Assembly (NCBI RefSeq): GCF_900176515.1
Contig: NZ_FWXV01000005.1
Span: 247,360 to 311,359 of the forward strand
From: Kibdelosporangium aridum
GTDB taxonomy: Bacteria > Actinomycetota > Actinomycetes > Mycobacteriales > Pseudonocardiaceae
DNA: 64,000 nt
Reading direction: 5' to 3'
Shown piece after piece: positions 16,706 to 25,523 of the stretch. Made by a program: the position numbers and the translations under genes. How positions within the stretch are numbered: position 1 is the stretch's first letter; each line of letters starts with the position of its first letter. The notes below the pieces were generated by a model. That model did not search any database. It saw nothing but the letters and a program-made list of their open reading frames with translations, and was not told the DNA's origin.

Positions 16706-17467
16706 ATGTTCGAGCAGATCGTCAACCGGTACCTTGCCGTGGCCGATCGGCTGATTCCCGGCCGGATCAGCGGGTTCTACGTGGTCGGTTCAGCCGCGCT
16801 CGGCGCGTGGCACGCGGATACCAGCGACATCGATTTCGTTGCCGTGCTGAACGGGCCCGCCAAACAGTTGCCTGCCTTGCACATCCTGGGAAACCTGGCC
16901 ACGGCTTGGCGTGCCCTGCTGCGCCGCCAGCCGCACATCCCCGGCACGATGAACGGGGTTTTCGTCGCCACCGAAGACATTTCCAAGCCGGTGACGCGGA
17001 TACGGCCGATCGCGTCGCACAGCGGGCGGAAGTTCAAATGGGATACCGGGTTCGACGTGAACCCGGTGATGTGGAAAGTGCTGCGGGAAAAGGGCATCAC
17101 ATTTCGCGGACCGGAACCGGCCGAATGGGGACTCGATCCGGAACCCGGCATGCTGCGGCAGTGGACCCTTGATCAACTGAATGGTCATTGGCGATCGTTC
17201 GCCGAGAAATGCGTGTCCGGCGACCCGCCGTGCAAACCGCTGATTTCGCCGGACAGGGTCGCCGCCGCGCGGGTGACCGGTCCGCCCAGGTTGCACTGCA
17301 CCGTCACGACCGGCGAGGTCATCTCGAAGGACGCTGCCGTCCGGTACGCCCTGGACACGTTCGGCGTTCGCGTTGGTGATCTCAAAACCGCCAGGCACGC
17401 GGGCGAATTCATGCTCGAGGTGATTTCCGACGCCGGACGGGAGTCTTTTCGCGGTCTCGAGCGTTGA
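16706..17467 (+). CDS. nucleotidyltransferase (aminoglycoside adenylyltransferase-like, DUF4111 type)
   Basis: 253 residues. The N-terminus has the polymerase-beta-type NTase signature: GSAALGAWHADTSDIDF, with Gly28-Ser29 and the metal-binding Asp41 and Asp43. The C-terminal half is helical, as in ANT(3'')/ANT(9) enzymes. The family transfers AMP to hydroxyl groups. Whether this one modifies an antibiotic is uncertain, since chromosomal homologues are common in actinomycetes. It follows the importer by 10 bp but looks functionally separate. Confidence 0.8.
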   Translation: MFEQIVNRYLAVADRLIPGRISGFYVVGSAALGAWHADTSDIDFVAVLNGPAKQLPALHILGNLATAWRALLRRQPHIPGTMNGVFVATEDISKPVTRIRPIASHSGRKFKWDTGFDVNPVMWKVLREKGITFRGPEPAEWGLDPEPGMLRQWTLDQLNGHWRSFAEKCVSGDPPCKPLISPDRVAAARVTGPPRLHCTVTTGEVISKDAAVRYALDTFGVRVGDLKTARHAGEFMLEVISDAGRESFRGLER

Positions 17468-17473
17468 GCGAGT

Positions 17474-17887
17474 ATGCCCGTTTTGATCCTGTTGTTGCTG
17501 GCGATGGCGGTCGAGCTCACCGTGCTGGTGCTGATCGGCTCGGCGATCGGTGTGCTGCCGACGATTCTGCTGGTGGTCGTGGCCACCGTGATCGGTGTCG
17601 TGCTGCTGCGCCGCGAGGGGATGCGGGCGCTGACGGCGTTTCAGGCGAAGGTCCGGTCCGGACAGCAGCCGCAGGGGGAGATGCTCGACGGCGTGCTGAT
17701 CGCGGTCGCCGGGATTTTGGTCGTGTTGCCCGGTTTCGTCAGCGATGTACTGGCGATCGCCCTTTTGTTCCCGCCGACGCGGGCGTTGATCCGTGGGCGC
17801 GTGCTAAAACGGGCTGAGGCACGTGCGCGCCGCTACCGCGAGGGCGGCGGTCAGATCTTCATCGTTGACGCGCGGCCCAGCGACTAG
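17474..17887 (+). CDS. fxsA: FxsA family membrane protein
   Basis: 137 residues with two N-terminal helices (about 2-22 and 25-45), a cytosolic loop containing RREGMRALTAFQAKVRSG, then GVLIAVAGILVVLPGFVSDVLAIALLFPP, the hallmark of FxsA. E. coli FxsA affects F-exclusion of phage T7; the actinobacterial role is unknown. It is packed between the nucleotidyltransferase (6 bp) and the DUF3616 gene (9 bp). Confidence 0.9.
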   Translation: MPVLILLLLAMAVELTVLVLIGSAIGVLPTILLVVVATVIGVVLLRREGMRALTAFQAKVRSGQQPQGEMLDGVLIAVAGILVVLPGFVSDVLAIALLFPPTRALIRGRVLKRAEARARRYREGGGQIFIVDARPSD

Positions 17888-17896
17888 AGGGGGCGT

Positions 17897-18934
17897 ATGA
17901 CCGTCAACCGCCAGGTCCGGCTGCGGTTCGAGACCGGTGCCGTCGAGGCGCAAACGCACGTCAACCTGTCCGCGGTCCGCAGCGACGGGCGCTACCTGTG
18001 GATCGCCGGCGACGAGACGGCGACCATCGAGCGGCTGACCGCCGACGAGATCGGACGCCCGGCCGAGTACGCCGAACACGTGACGTTCCCGCTACCGGAC
18101 GTGATCAAGCTGCCCGGAGAGGCAGAAGAAGAGGTCGACGTCGAAGGCCTCGCGCGCGTGGGCCCGTATCTGTGGGCGGTCGGTTCGCACAGTGCGAAGC
18201 GCAAGAAGCTCAAGCGGGAACACTCGGATGCCAAGTCCGCCAAGCGATTGGCGAGCGTGAGCATGGAGCCGTCGCGCCGCGTGCTCGCTCGCTTGGCGAT
18301 CGAGAACGACGAGCCGGTCGACCGGACCAGCGACGGGCACCGCAGTGCCGCGCTGGGCAAGCCGGGCTTGATCGACTTGCTGGAGGACGACGAGCACCTC
18401 GCGCCTTTCCTCGCCATCCCCGGCAAGGACAACGGGTTGGACATCGAAGGCATCGCGGCGGCCGGTGACCCGGGACAGGAGCGCGTCTTCCTCGGTCTGC
18501 GCGGGCCAGTGCTGCGCGGCTGGGCGGTGATCATGCAACTGGCGCCCCGCGCCGACGGCGACGAGCTGAAGCTGGAGAAGCTCAACGGCGACCGCTACGT
18601 CAAGCACTTCCTCGACGTCGACGGCCTGGGCGTGCGCGACATGTGCGTGCACGGCGACGACCTGTTGATCTTGGCAGGCCCATCGATGGACCTCGACGGC
18701 CCAGTGCGCGTCTACCGATGGCGGGATGCCGCGGACTTGAAGACCGCGGACGTCGTCCACCGCGACGAACTGGAGAAGGTGCTCGACCTGCCGTACGGCG
18801 AGGGCGACGACCACGCCGAGGGAATCGCGCTGCTGCCCGACAACGAACTGCTCGTGGTGTACGACAGCCCGGCGAAGGCGCGGCTGACCGAGCCGGGCGT
18901 GGTTCTCGCGGACGTGGTGAGCCTTCCTTCGTGA
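17897..18934 (+). CDS. DUF3616 family beta-propeller-like protein
   Basis: 345 residues, soluble, with no signal peptide. The regularly spaced motifs GRYLWIAGDETATIERL, DVEGLARVGPYLWAVGSHS, NGLDIEGIAAAGD, DVDGLGVRDMCVHGDDLLILAG and DHAEGIALLPDNELLVVYD look like blades of a propeller and match DUF3616. Family members have no assigned reaction. The last codons overlap the methyltransferase gene by 4 bp. Confidence 0.85.
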   Translation: MTVNRQVRLRFETGAVEAQTHVNLSAVRSDGRYLWIAGDETATIERLTADEIGRPAEYAEHVTFPLPDVIKLPGEAEEEVDVEGLARVGPYLWAVGSHSAKRKKLKREHSDAKSAKRLASVSMEPSRRVLARLAIENDEPVDRTSDGHRSAALGKPGLIDLLEDDEHLAPFLAIPGKDNGLDIEGIAAAGDPGQERVFLGLRGPVLRGWAVIMQLAPRADGDELKLEKLNGDRYVKHFLDVDGLGVRDMCVHGDDLLILAGPSMDLDGPVRVYRWRDAADLKTADVVHRDELEKVLDLPYGEGDDHAEGIALLPDNELLVVYDSPAKARLTEPGVVLADVVSLPS

Positions 18935-19449
18935 AAGTCCCGGACCGTGTTCGCTGGGCCCTGTCGGTCGTGGACCCGGGCCCAGCGGACCGCGTCCTGG
19001 AAATCGGCTGCGGCCCGGGCGTCGCGGCCGCGTTGATCTGCGACCGCCTGGAAACCGGGCACTTGCTGGCGATCGACCGTTCGCCGGTCGCCGTCCAGCG
19101 CGCCGCCGACCGCAACGCGTCCCATGTGGACGCGGGAAGACTGGAGGTCCGGCAGTCGGCACTGGACGACCTCGAAGTCCCCGCCGCCAGCCTGGACAAG
19201 GCATTCTGCGTCAACGTCAACCTGTTCTGGGTACGCGACCCCTCGGCCGAACTCACCGTGCTGCGAAAGGCCTTGCGGCCAGGCGGAATCCTGTACATCT
19301 TGTACGGTGATGGCCCGACCGGCGACGACCGCGTGACACCTGTGATCGTGGAGGCATTGGAGCGCAACGGCTTCGTCGGTGTCGAGGTGATCGAGGGAGC
19401 AGGGTTTGGGGTTCGTGGCGAAGACTGTCGTACCCCACTGGTAGCGTGA
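18931..19449 (+). CDS. class I SAM-dependent methyltransferase
   Basis: 172 residues from a GTG that overlaps the upstream stop by 4 bp; the frame is open further upstream but that part is a shadow of the DUF3616 gene. SAM-binding motif I is RVLEIGCGPG (21-30), motif II is HLLAIDRSPVAV, and a FCVNVNLFW segment stands where the motif IV region lies. It belongs to the small-molecule methyltransferase group; the substrate is not predictable. Confidence 0.88.
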   Translation: MKVPDRVRWALSVVDPGPADRVLEIGCGPGVAAALICDRLETGHLLAIDRSPVAVQRAADRNASHVDAGRLEVRQSALDDLEVPAASLDKAFCVNVNLFWVRDPSAELTVLRKALRPGGILYILYGDGPTGDDRVTPVIVEALERNGFVGVEVIEGAGFGVRGEDCRTPLVA

Positions 19450-19466
19450 AAATCAGGGGTTCCCCC

Positions 19467-19485
19467 GGTGACGGGTTTTGTCACC
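19467..19485. terminator. short hairpin between convergent genes
   Basis: GGTGAC (19467-19472) pairs with GTCACC (19480-19485) around a T-rich loop, just after the methyltransferase stop and touching the stop of the MarR gene. It is a weak candidate for a shared terminator. Confidence 0.35.
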
Positions 19486-19948
19486 AGATGGGGCGGAGGG
19501 CCGGCAGGTTGGGGCCGGCCATCGTCCTGATCAACTTGGTGAGCTCGGATCGTAGTCCAGGGAAGTCGACCTGTTCGGCGAGCTCGGCCTCCAGCTCGTG
19601 CAGGATCCGGCCCGCCACGGTCAGGTGCCGGAAAGCCTTGTCGGTCAACACGACCAGCTTGCGCCTGCCGCCTTCGGGGTGCGGCTTGCGGGTGACGTAG
19701 CCCTTCTCTTCGAGCTCGTCCACGATTTGGCCGGCCGCTTGTTTTGTCACGCCGAGGCGGTCGGCCAGTTCTGTGCCGGTCGCACCGGATGCCTTCAGCG
19801 CCTGGAACACCGCGCCGTGAATCGGCCGCAGGTCCTCATACCCCGCCGCCTCGACCCGCGTGACGAACTCACGCAGCACAAGCTGGAACCCCATGCCGAG
19901 CAGGAACGTCAGCTCGGTCCGGGCCAGTGGGTCGTCGGTCACGGACAT
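19481..19948 (-). CDS. MarR family transcriptional regulator
   Basis: 155 residues from ATG 19948; an upstream Met at 19969 lies inside the operator region and is less likely. The winged HTH is visible: GATGTELADRLGVTKQAAGQIVDELEEKGYVTRKPHPEGGRRKLV (split here only for reading, residues about 60-105), with the recognition helix around TKQAAGQIV. It is divergent from the cupin gene over a 69-bp gap packed with inverted repeats, so it probably controls both itself and the cupin. Confidence 0.9.
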   Translation of the reverse strand: MSVTDDPLARTELTFLLGMGFQLVLREFVTRVEAAGYEDLRPIHGAVFQALKASGATGTELADRLGVTKQAAGQIVDELEEKGYVTRKPHPEGGRRKLVVLTDKAFRHLTVAGRILHELEAELAEQVDFPGLRSELTKLIRTMAGPNLPALRPIW

Positions 19949-19950
19949 AT

Positions 19951-19996
19951 CTTGACACACCCGAGTCAAGCCGCTTTACTCATCGACAAGTAAAGC
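19951..19996. promoter_or_regulatory. two inverted repeats in the marR-cupin divergent promoter
   Basis: CTTGAC (19951-19956) pairs with GTCAAG (19965-19970), and GCTTTACT (19973-19980) pairs with AGTAAAGC (19989-19996). A further CTTGACTTA follows. These AT-richer dyads are the expected binding sites of the adjacent MarR-type protein. Confidence 0.55.
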
Positions 19997-20017
19997 TACT
20001 TGACTTAGGGGGCGACG

Positions 20018-20386
20018 ATGATAGTCGTGGAGAACGCACGTGTGACCGAGACGCCGAACGCCGTGATGGCCAGCCTTGCCACGCCCAGCCTGGGCAGCAA
20101 GGACCTCAGCACCTGGCGCGGGAGCATGAAGGAAGGCGCGCAAGGACCGCTGCACGTCGTCGACCGTGAGCAGGTCTGGGTCACGCTCGCGGGCGCGGTC
20201 GAGTTCATCGCGGATGGTTCAGCGAAACTTGTCCGAACCGGACAAGCGGTCATCCTTCCCGCGCACGAGGCGCGGCAGGTGCGGGTGGTCGACGGTCCGG
20301 TCGATGCGTTGGTCTGCATGTCGATCGGGGGTTTCGCGTCCGCGCCGGGCTCTGACGAGCGGCATCCGTTGCCGTGGGCGGAATGA
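20018..20386 (+). CDS. cupin domain protein
   Basis: 122 residues. Beta-barrel pattern with GPLHVVDREQVWVTLAGAVEF and a second cupin motif PAHEARQVRV; only some of the usual metal-binding histidines are present (His46 in GPLHVVD and His86 in PAHEA). It may be a small-molecule binding or dioxygenase-like protein. It is divergent from and probably controlled by the MarR-type regulator. Confidence 0.82.
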   Translation: MIVVENARVTETPNAVMASLATPSLGSKDLSTWRGSMKEGAQGPLHVVDREQVWVTLAGAVEFIADGSAKLVRTGQAVILPAHEARQVRVVDGPVDALVCMSIGGFASAPGSDERHPLPWAE

Positions 20387-20480
20387 CGCCGGTCCGGCAA
20401 TAGTGAACTTCATCGGCTGCCTTCTGGTGAAACCTTGGTATAGCGTCGGCCAGGAACCCCGTTAGACCTGGAGGTCACCT

Positions 20481-23474
20481 GTGCACGATGATCGGCGGCT
20501 GGTCGAGGACCGGCTGGCACGGATGCTCACCACGCGCATCGCGCCGGCCAAGTACGCCGGGTCCTGTCCGCTGGAAATCGAGGTCTGGCACGTACCGGAC
20601 GAGCCGGTGCCGGTGGCCGAGGCGCTCGCCGCGGACTACGAGCCGTTCACTGTGGGGCAGCGCTGGGGCGCGCCGTGGTCGACCAGTTGGTTCCGTATCC
20701 GCGGAGCGGTCCCCCAGGAGTGGCACGGCAAGCGCGTCGAGGCCGTGATCGACCTCGGTTTCACCAAAGCCCAGGCAGGGTTCCAGGCCGAGGCGCTGGC
20801 GCACGACCTGCAGGGGCGCCCGATCAAGGGCATCGCGCCGCGCAACGACCACGTCCCGTTGACCGGGGACGTGGTCGGCCTGCTGATCGAGGCCGCGGCG
20901 AACCCGGACGTCCAGGAAAACGGCATGCAGCCGACGATGTTGGGGGACAAGCAGACCGCGGGCAAGGACCCGCTGTACGTCTTCACCGCGGCCGACGTGA
21001 AGCTGCTCGACGAGGACGTCTGGCACCTGCAGATGGACGTCGAGGTGCTCAGCCAGCTGATGCACCAGCTGTCCACATCGGACCCGCGGCGGCACGAGAT
21101 CCTGCGCGCACTCGAGCGTGCACTGGACGCGATCGACGTAGCGGACATTTCAGGCACGGCTGCAACGGCTCGCGCCGAGCTGACCGAAGTGTTGTCCCGT
21201 CCGGCGCACGCGAGCGCGCACAAGCTGTCGGCCGTCGGCCACGCGCACATCGACAGCGCGTGGCTGTGGCCGCAACGCGAGACCATTCGCAAGACTGCCC
21301 GCACGTTCGCGACGGTCACCGCGTTGGCGCAGGACTACCCGGAGTTCATCTTCGCGTGCTCGCAGGCCCAGCAGTACGCGTGGATCAAAGAACACCAGCC
21401 GGTCATCTTCGAGCGCATCGCCGCGGCCGTGAAAGCAGGCCAGTGGGCGCCGGTCGGCGGAATGTGGGTCGAGTCCGACGCCAACCTCCCCGGCGGCGAG
21501 GCGCTCGCCCGGCAACTGGTGCACGGCAAGAGGTTCTTCCTCGACGAGTTCGGCTACGAATGCGAAGAGGTCTGGCTGCCCGACTCGTTCGGCTACACCG
21601 CAGCCTTCCCGCAGCTGGCCAAGCTCGCCGGGGCCCGCTGGTTCCTGACGCAGAAGATGTCGTGGAACCAGACGAACAAAATGCCCCACCACACCTTCTG
21701 GTGGGAGGGGATCGACGGGACCAAGGTGTTCACGCACCTGCCGCCGGTCGACACGTACAACTCGGAGTTCTCCGGCAAGGAGATGGCGTACGCTGTCTCG
21801 AACTACCTGGAGAAAGGTCGCGGCACCACATCGCTTGTGCCGTTCGGTTACGGCGACGGTGGTGGCGGCCCGACTCGCGAGATGCTTGAGCGGGCCCGTC
21901 GTCTGCGTGACCTCGAAGGCACGGCGAAGGTCACGATCGAGAAGCCGAGCGAGTTCTTCGAGAAGGCGTACGAGGAGTACCCGGACGCCCCCGTGTGGTC
22001 CGGCGAGATGTACCTCGAGCTGCACCGGGCGACGTACACCTCGCAGGCCAGGACCAAGGCGGGCAACCGCCGAAGCGAGCACTTGCTCAGGGAAGCCGAA
22101 CTGTGGGCGGCCACCGCGGCGATCTTCGGCGACTTCGAGTACCCCTATGAAGCCTTCGACCGGCTGTGGAAAGTCGTTCTGCTGCACCAGTTCCATGACA
22201 TCCTGCCGGGCAGTTCGATCGCGTGGGTGCACAAGGAAGCCGAGGCCAAGTACGCCGCGGTGGCGGCCGAGCTGCACGCCATCACCAACGCCGCGATGTC
22301 GTCCTTGGTGGGCTCTGGTGATCAGCAGCTGGTCTTCAACACGAGCCCCCGTGCCCGCAACGAGGTCGTCGATGGCGTGCTGACGTCCGTTCCAGCCTCT
22401 GGTGCCGCAGTGGTCTCCGCTGTTGTCGCTCCCGAGGTGACCGTCACGGATCGCTTGCTGGACAACGGCTTGGTCCGTGTCACGCTGGACGACAACGGGT
22501 TGATGACGTCGGTGATCGCGGACGGCCGTGAGATCCTTTCCAGCCCGGGTAATCTGCTGCAGCTGCACCCGGATCTGCCGAACTTCTGGGATGCCTGGGA
22601 CATCGACGCGCACTACAAGCGTCGCCACACGGATCTGACCGATGTGGACTCGATCAACGTGGTGAGTACGGGGGTTGAGGGTGCGATCGAGGTCGTACGT
22701 TCCTTCGGGTCGTCCCGGATCACGCAGGTGATCAGTGTGCGGGCGGGAAGCCGCCGGATCGACGTGCGGACCGAGATCGACTGGCACGAATCGGAGAAGA
22801 TCCTCAAGGCCGCGTTCCCGATCGACATCCACGCCGACCGTTCGGCCGCGGAGATCCAGTTCGGCCACGTCTACCGGCCGACGCACACCAACACCAGCTG
22901 GGACGCCGCAAGGTTCGAGATCTACGCCCACCGCTGGGTACACGTCGCCGAACCTGGTTACGGCGTCGCAGTCCTGAACGACTCGACCTACGGCCACGAC
23001 ATCGGCCGCGTCTCCAACGACGACGGCACAACGACGACGACCGTACGGCTGAGCCTGGTGCGCGCACCTCGTTTCCCGGACCCGTACGCCGACCAGGGCA
23101 AGCACGTGATGACGTACTCACTGCTGCCGGGCGCGTCCATTTCGGACACAGTGGCCGAGGGTTATGCGCTGAACCTTCCGGTTCGTTCAGTGCAGGGTGC
23201 CTCGGTCCCTGAGCCTTTGATCACTGTGGACAGTGACGCGGTGACAGTCGAGGCGGTCAAGCTGGCTGACGACCAGTCCGGCGACGTCGTTGTGCGGCTT
23301 TACGAGGCACTCGGTGGGCGGACTTCAGCGGTCGTGAAGACCAGCTTCCCGGTGTCGAGCGCGAAGACGACGGATCTGTTGGAGCGGCCGCTGGCCGATG
23401 CCTCGGTGACGTCCGAAGGAATCCCGGTCTCGTTGCGGCCCTTCCAAGTGCTCACGCTGCGCCTGAGCAGGTAG
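20481..23474 (+). CDS. alpha-mannosidase, glycoside hydrolase family 38
   Basis: 997 residues, a usual length for bacterial GH38. After an N-terminal beta domain comes the catalytic barrel: VGHAHIDSAWLWPQRET (zinc ligands His and Asp), WVESDANLPGGEAL (the Asp after Ser is the nucleophile in this family), EVWLPDSFGYTAAFPQ and LHQFHDILPGSSI with a further zinc-binding His. The C-terminal half is the family beta-sandwich. No signal peptide is seen, so it works in the cytoplasm on imported or turned-over mannosides. GTG 20481 follows the ribosome-binding sequence CTGGAGGT. Confidence 0.95.
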   Translation: MHDDRRLVEDRLARMLTTRIAPAKYAGSCPLEIEVWHVPDEPVPVAEALAADYEPFTVGQRWGAPWSTSWFRIRGAVPQEWHGKRVEAVIDLGFTKAQAGFQAEALAHDLQGRPIKGIAPRNDHVPLTGDVVGLLIEAAANPDVQENGMQPTMLGDKQTAGKDPLYVFTAADVKLLDEDVWHLQMDVEVLSQLMHQLSTSDPRRHEILRALERALDAIDVADISGTAATARAELTEVLSRPAHASAHKLSAVGHAHIDSAWLWPQRETIRKTARTFATVTALAQDYPEFIFACSQAQQYAWIKEHQPVIFERIAAAVKAGQWAPVGGMWVESDANLPGGEALARQLVHGKRFFLDEFGYECEEVWLPDSFGYTAAFPQLAKLAGARWFLTQKMSWNQTNKMPHHTFWWEGIDGTKVFTHLPPVDTYNSEFSGKEMAYAVSNYLEKGRGTTSLVPFGYGDGGGGPTREMLERARRLRDLEGTAKVTIEKPSEFFEKAYEEYPDAPVWSGEMYLELHRATYTSQARTKAGNRRSEHLLREAELWAATAAIFGDFEYPYEAFDRLWKVVLLHQFHDILPGSSIAWVHKEAEAKYAAVAAELHAITNAAMSSLVGSGDQQLVFNTSPRARNEVVDGVLTSVPASGAAVVSAVVAPEVTVTDRLLDNGLVRVTLDDNGLMTSVIADGREILSSPGNLLQLHPDLPNFWDAWDIDAHYKRRHTDLTDVDSINVVSTGVEGAIEVVRSFGSSRITQVISVRAGSRRIDVRTEIDWHESEKILKAAFPIDIHADRSAAEIQFGHVYRPTHTNTSWDAARFEIYAHRWVHVAEPGYGVAVLNDSTYGHDIGRVSNDDGTTTTTVRLSLVRAPRFPDPYADQGKHVMTYSLLPGASISDTVAEGYALNLPVRSVQGASVPEPLITVDSDAVTVEAVKLADDQSGDVVVRLYEALGGRTSAVVKTSFPVSSAKTTDLLERPLADASVTSEGIPVSLRPFQVLTLRLSR

Positions 23475-23484
23475 TTGCCTGTTG

Positions 23485-23521
23485 TTGGGGGGAAGGCCTT
23501 ATGTAGGCCTTCCCCCCAACC
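23485..23521. terminator. 15-bp stem hairpin, bidirectional terminator
   Basis: Arms 23485-23499 and 23507-23521 are exact complements around a 7-base loop, placed between the convergent alpha-mannosidase and the small acidic protein gene. There is no T-run; it can serve both strands. Confidence 0.75.
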
Positions 23522-23522
23522 G

Positions 23523-23840
23523 TCATTCCGCGGGACGAAGGGGCGTACGCTCCTCGGCCGCCATCGAACCGCCCGCTTCGTCAGCGGCTTGGCCACGGCC
23601 GACGGCTTCCCGCTCGATCTTCTCGTCCAAAGGGGACAGTTCGGGCTGGGTCTCCGGCTGCTCTTCGGCCAGCCGGTCCTCCATCGGCCTCGGGTGCGAC
23701 TGTTCGTACGGGGTCGTGCCGTACTTGTCCGCACCGGACCAGTGTTCCGGCGGGTCCATCCCGGCTTCGAGCGGGTCGGCTCGCAAGCGGTCCTCGTCGA
23801 GGTCTTCGGCACTCGACGAGTCCCTGTCTGGCGAATTCAC
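23523..23840 (-). CDS. small acidic protein resembling DUF5709
   Basis: 105 residues, strongly acidic and proline-rich, without membrane helices or cysteines; probably largely disordered. The layout SAEDLDEDRLRADPLEAGMDPPEHW, then PMEDRLAEEQPE, resembles the DUF5709 proteins common in actinomycetes. GTG 23840 is preceded by AGAGGAA. It follows the hemerythrin gene after 11 bp and is probably in the same transcript. Function unknown. Confidence 0.65.
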   Translation of the reverse strand: MNSPDRDSSSAEDLDEDRLRADPLEAGMDPPEHWSGADKYGTTPYEQSHPRPMEDRLAEEQPETQPELSPLDEKIEREAVGRGQAADEAGGSMAAEERTPLRPAE

Positions 23841-23851
23841 GATGGTTCCTC

Positions 23852-24400
23852 TCAGGACGATTGGGTCTGCAGAGCCTTGGTCAGCTGCTCCCGGCTCATG
23901 CTGGACGCGCCGCTGATGCCGGCGTTGCGGGCCTGCTGGAGCAACTCGCCCTTGGTGGCCTGACCAGGCATTTCACCGAGATGCTGTGCCCTGCTCGACG
24001 CGAACGCCTTGGCCAGCTGCGAAAGGCGGTCGCCGTCGAGCCGCGAACGCATGCCGGGCAGCACGGTCGACTCTTCTTCCTCGACGTGGTGGGTCACCGA
24101 CTCGATGACCTTGTCCAGCAACTGCTCGTAGCGCGACCCCGTCGGGTCGGCCTGTGCGAGCTCGGCCAGCAGCTTCTCGGCCTCGGCGTGCTCCTGCTGG
24201 CTGTGCTCGACCTCGTCGGTCTCGCCAGCCTCTTTCTTGGCGACCGGATAGACCTCGGACTCCTCCGCACGGCTGTGCGCGACCAGCAACGCGCACATCA
24301 CCGGCGTCAACAAGGGCCGTTTGTCCGGGTTGTTCTTCAATTCGTTGAACAGTCGTTCCACCTCACGGTGGTCATCCATGATCATGTCGACGACGTCCAC
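23852..24400 (-). CDS. hemerythrin-like HHE domain protein
   Basis: 182 residues. Metal ligands of the hemerythrin four-helix bundle are visible: DDHREVERLF, AHSRAEESEVYP, HSQQEHAEAEKLL and THHVEEEESTVLP, a di-iron site for oxygen or NO-type chemistry. The tail (KGELLQQARNAGISGAS, then REQLTKALQ) resembles a Rho-N/SAP-like helical extension. GTG 24400 is chosen over a TTG two codons upstream because AGGAGG sits 6 bp before it. It is divergent from the SRPBCC gene. Confidence 0.85.
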   Translation of the reverse strand: MDVVDMIMDDHREVERLFNELKNNPDKRPLLTPVMCALLVAHSRAEESEVYPVAKKEAGETDEVEHSQQEHAEAEKLLAELAQADPTGSRYEQLLDKVIESVTHHVEEEESTVLPGMRSRLDGDRLSQLAKAFASSRAQHLGEMPGQATKGELLQQARNAGISGASSMSREQLTKALQTQSS

Positions 24401-24494
24401 GAGCAACCTCCTCAGGTCGAACCTTGGCTACCCAGATGAGCGGTGTGTAGTCATCGCGTTTGCGGGTACGCAGAGCTGAGAAAGGGGTTGAGCC

Positions 24495-24905
24495 ATGCCT
24501 ACCTACCACCGCACACGCACGTTGCACGCCGGTGAGGACCGGGTGTTCGAATACCTTGCCGACGTGAACAACCTGCCGAAGTACTTCGACCACATGAAGA
24601 CGGCCAAACACGTCGGCGGCGACACAGTGGAAGTGGAAGCCGAAGTCCACGGCGAGAAAGAACACGGAGAGGCATGGTTCCGCGTCGACCGCACCGCCCG
24701 ACGCATCCAATGGGGCTCACGCGACAGCGACTACTCCGGTGTCCTGGACATCAAAGCAGAACAAGACCGGACCATTGTGGACATCGAACTGCATGCCCAC
24801 CACGAAGACGCGGAGATCGACCAGGCATTGGATACCACGCTCGACCACATCCAAGAGCAAGTGGAAGCCCCCGACGCCCGCAAGGGAACAGCGACCGACA
24901 GCTGA
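24495..24905 (+). CDS. SRPBCC family protein (polyketide cyclase/START-like fold)
   Basis: 136 residues. The N-terminal helix-grip start YHRTRTLHAGEDRVFEYLADVNNLPKYF (described in parts: HRTRTLHAG, then VFEYLADVNNLP) and the C-terminal long helix are typical of the SRPBCC fold, which holds hydrophobic ligands. No catalytic residue can be assigned. It is divergent from the hemerythrin-like gene, sharing an 94-bp control region. Confidence 0.8.
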   Translation: MPTYHRTRTLHAGEDRVFEYLADVNNLPKYFDHMKTAKHVGGDTVEVEAEVHGEKEHGEAWFRVDRTARRIQWGSRDSDYSGVLDIKAEQDRTIVDIELHAHHEDAEIDQALDTTLDHIQEQVEAPDARKGTATDS

Positions 24906-24910
24906 CGGTG

Positions 24911-24982
24911 CCCGCGCGGCTCGCGCTACGTTGGCCCGCGCGGCTCGCGCTACGTTGGCCCGCGCGGCTCGCGCCACGTTGA
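24911..24982. repeat. three tandem 24-bp repeats
   Basis: Units 24911-24934, 24935-24958 and 24959-24982; the first two are identical and the third differs at two bases. Each unit has a GCGCG-GCT-CGCGC dyad, so the RNA would form three small hairpins directly after the SRPBCC gene, possibly its terminator. The remaining 175 bases up to 25157 show no convincing gene. Confidence 0.85.
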
Positions 24983-25157
24983 CCGTGCAACTGGACCGTT
25001 CGCAAATCTAGTTGTCCACAACCCGCCGGTAACCCCTTTGACCAGCCCATATCCGCGATAGACTGGCCAGGGGTCGTCCCCCCGGGAGTGGTGGGGGATG
25101 TTCTGGGGTTGGGGTGAGGTTCGGCAAAAGTCGTCGTCAGAAATGGCGGGGAACGGT

Positions 25158-25523
25158 TTAGGGAAGTTTCTTGGGCCACACGGCTTTCCGCAGGGCGGCC
25201 ACGAAGGTGTTCGTGGCCGGTTCGATCTCGGCGAGGTAGGTGTCCAGGAGGTCAGGTCGGCCCGCGGGATCCGGCTCCGGTGGGCGGCCGGGCGTGATCC
25301 AGTTCAGCCCGGCGAGCCGGGCGGCGACTTGGCGCCACCAGCCGGTGATCTCCTTCTTGACCTGTTCCTCTTGCTCGGTCGCTTGTTTGATCGCTTTTTC
25401 GGCGGCGGTTATCTCCGTGACGACCTCGACTCGGCGGCGGCGTTCGCGGTCCGCCAGTTGCTGCGAGGCCTGCCGGGTCAGGTCGAGGATCTCCTTGTAC
25501 TGCGCGACCGGGTCGTCTGTCAT
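25158..25523 (-). CDS. small coiled-coil protein, last gene of the FtsK operon
   Basis: 121 residues from ATG 25523, which overlaps the end of the FtsK-type gene by 4 bp; the frame extends upstream only as a shadow. Residues about 5-62 form a charged helix (ILDLTRQASQQLADRERRRR, then AEKAIKQATEQEEQVKKEI), followed by GWWRQVAARLAGL, a proline-rich hinge (TPGRPPEPDPAG) and a second helix ending WPKKLP. No known domain was recognised. Its position suggests a partner or adaptor of the ATPase. Confidence 0.75.
   Translation of the reverse strand: MTDDPVAQYKEILDLTRQASQQLADRERRRRVEVVTEITAAEKAIKQATEQEEQVKKEITGWWRQVAARLAGLNWITPGRPPEPDPAGRPDLLDTYLAEIEPATNTFVAALRKAVWPKKLP

Noticed and set aside
16706..17467. 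Acquired aminoglycoside resistance gene
   Set aside because: The nucleotidyltransferase fold is clear, but there are no mobile-element signs and base composition matches its neighbours.
21150..23105. 651-residue minus-strand reading frame
   Set aside because: It is antisense to the GH38 gene with no recognisable domain.
25013..25157. Promoter-like TTGACC/TAGACT and a possible short gene starting near 25098
   Set aside because: The spacer is only about 15 bp, and the reading frame runs antisense into the FtsK operon without a domain.
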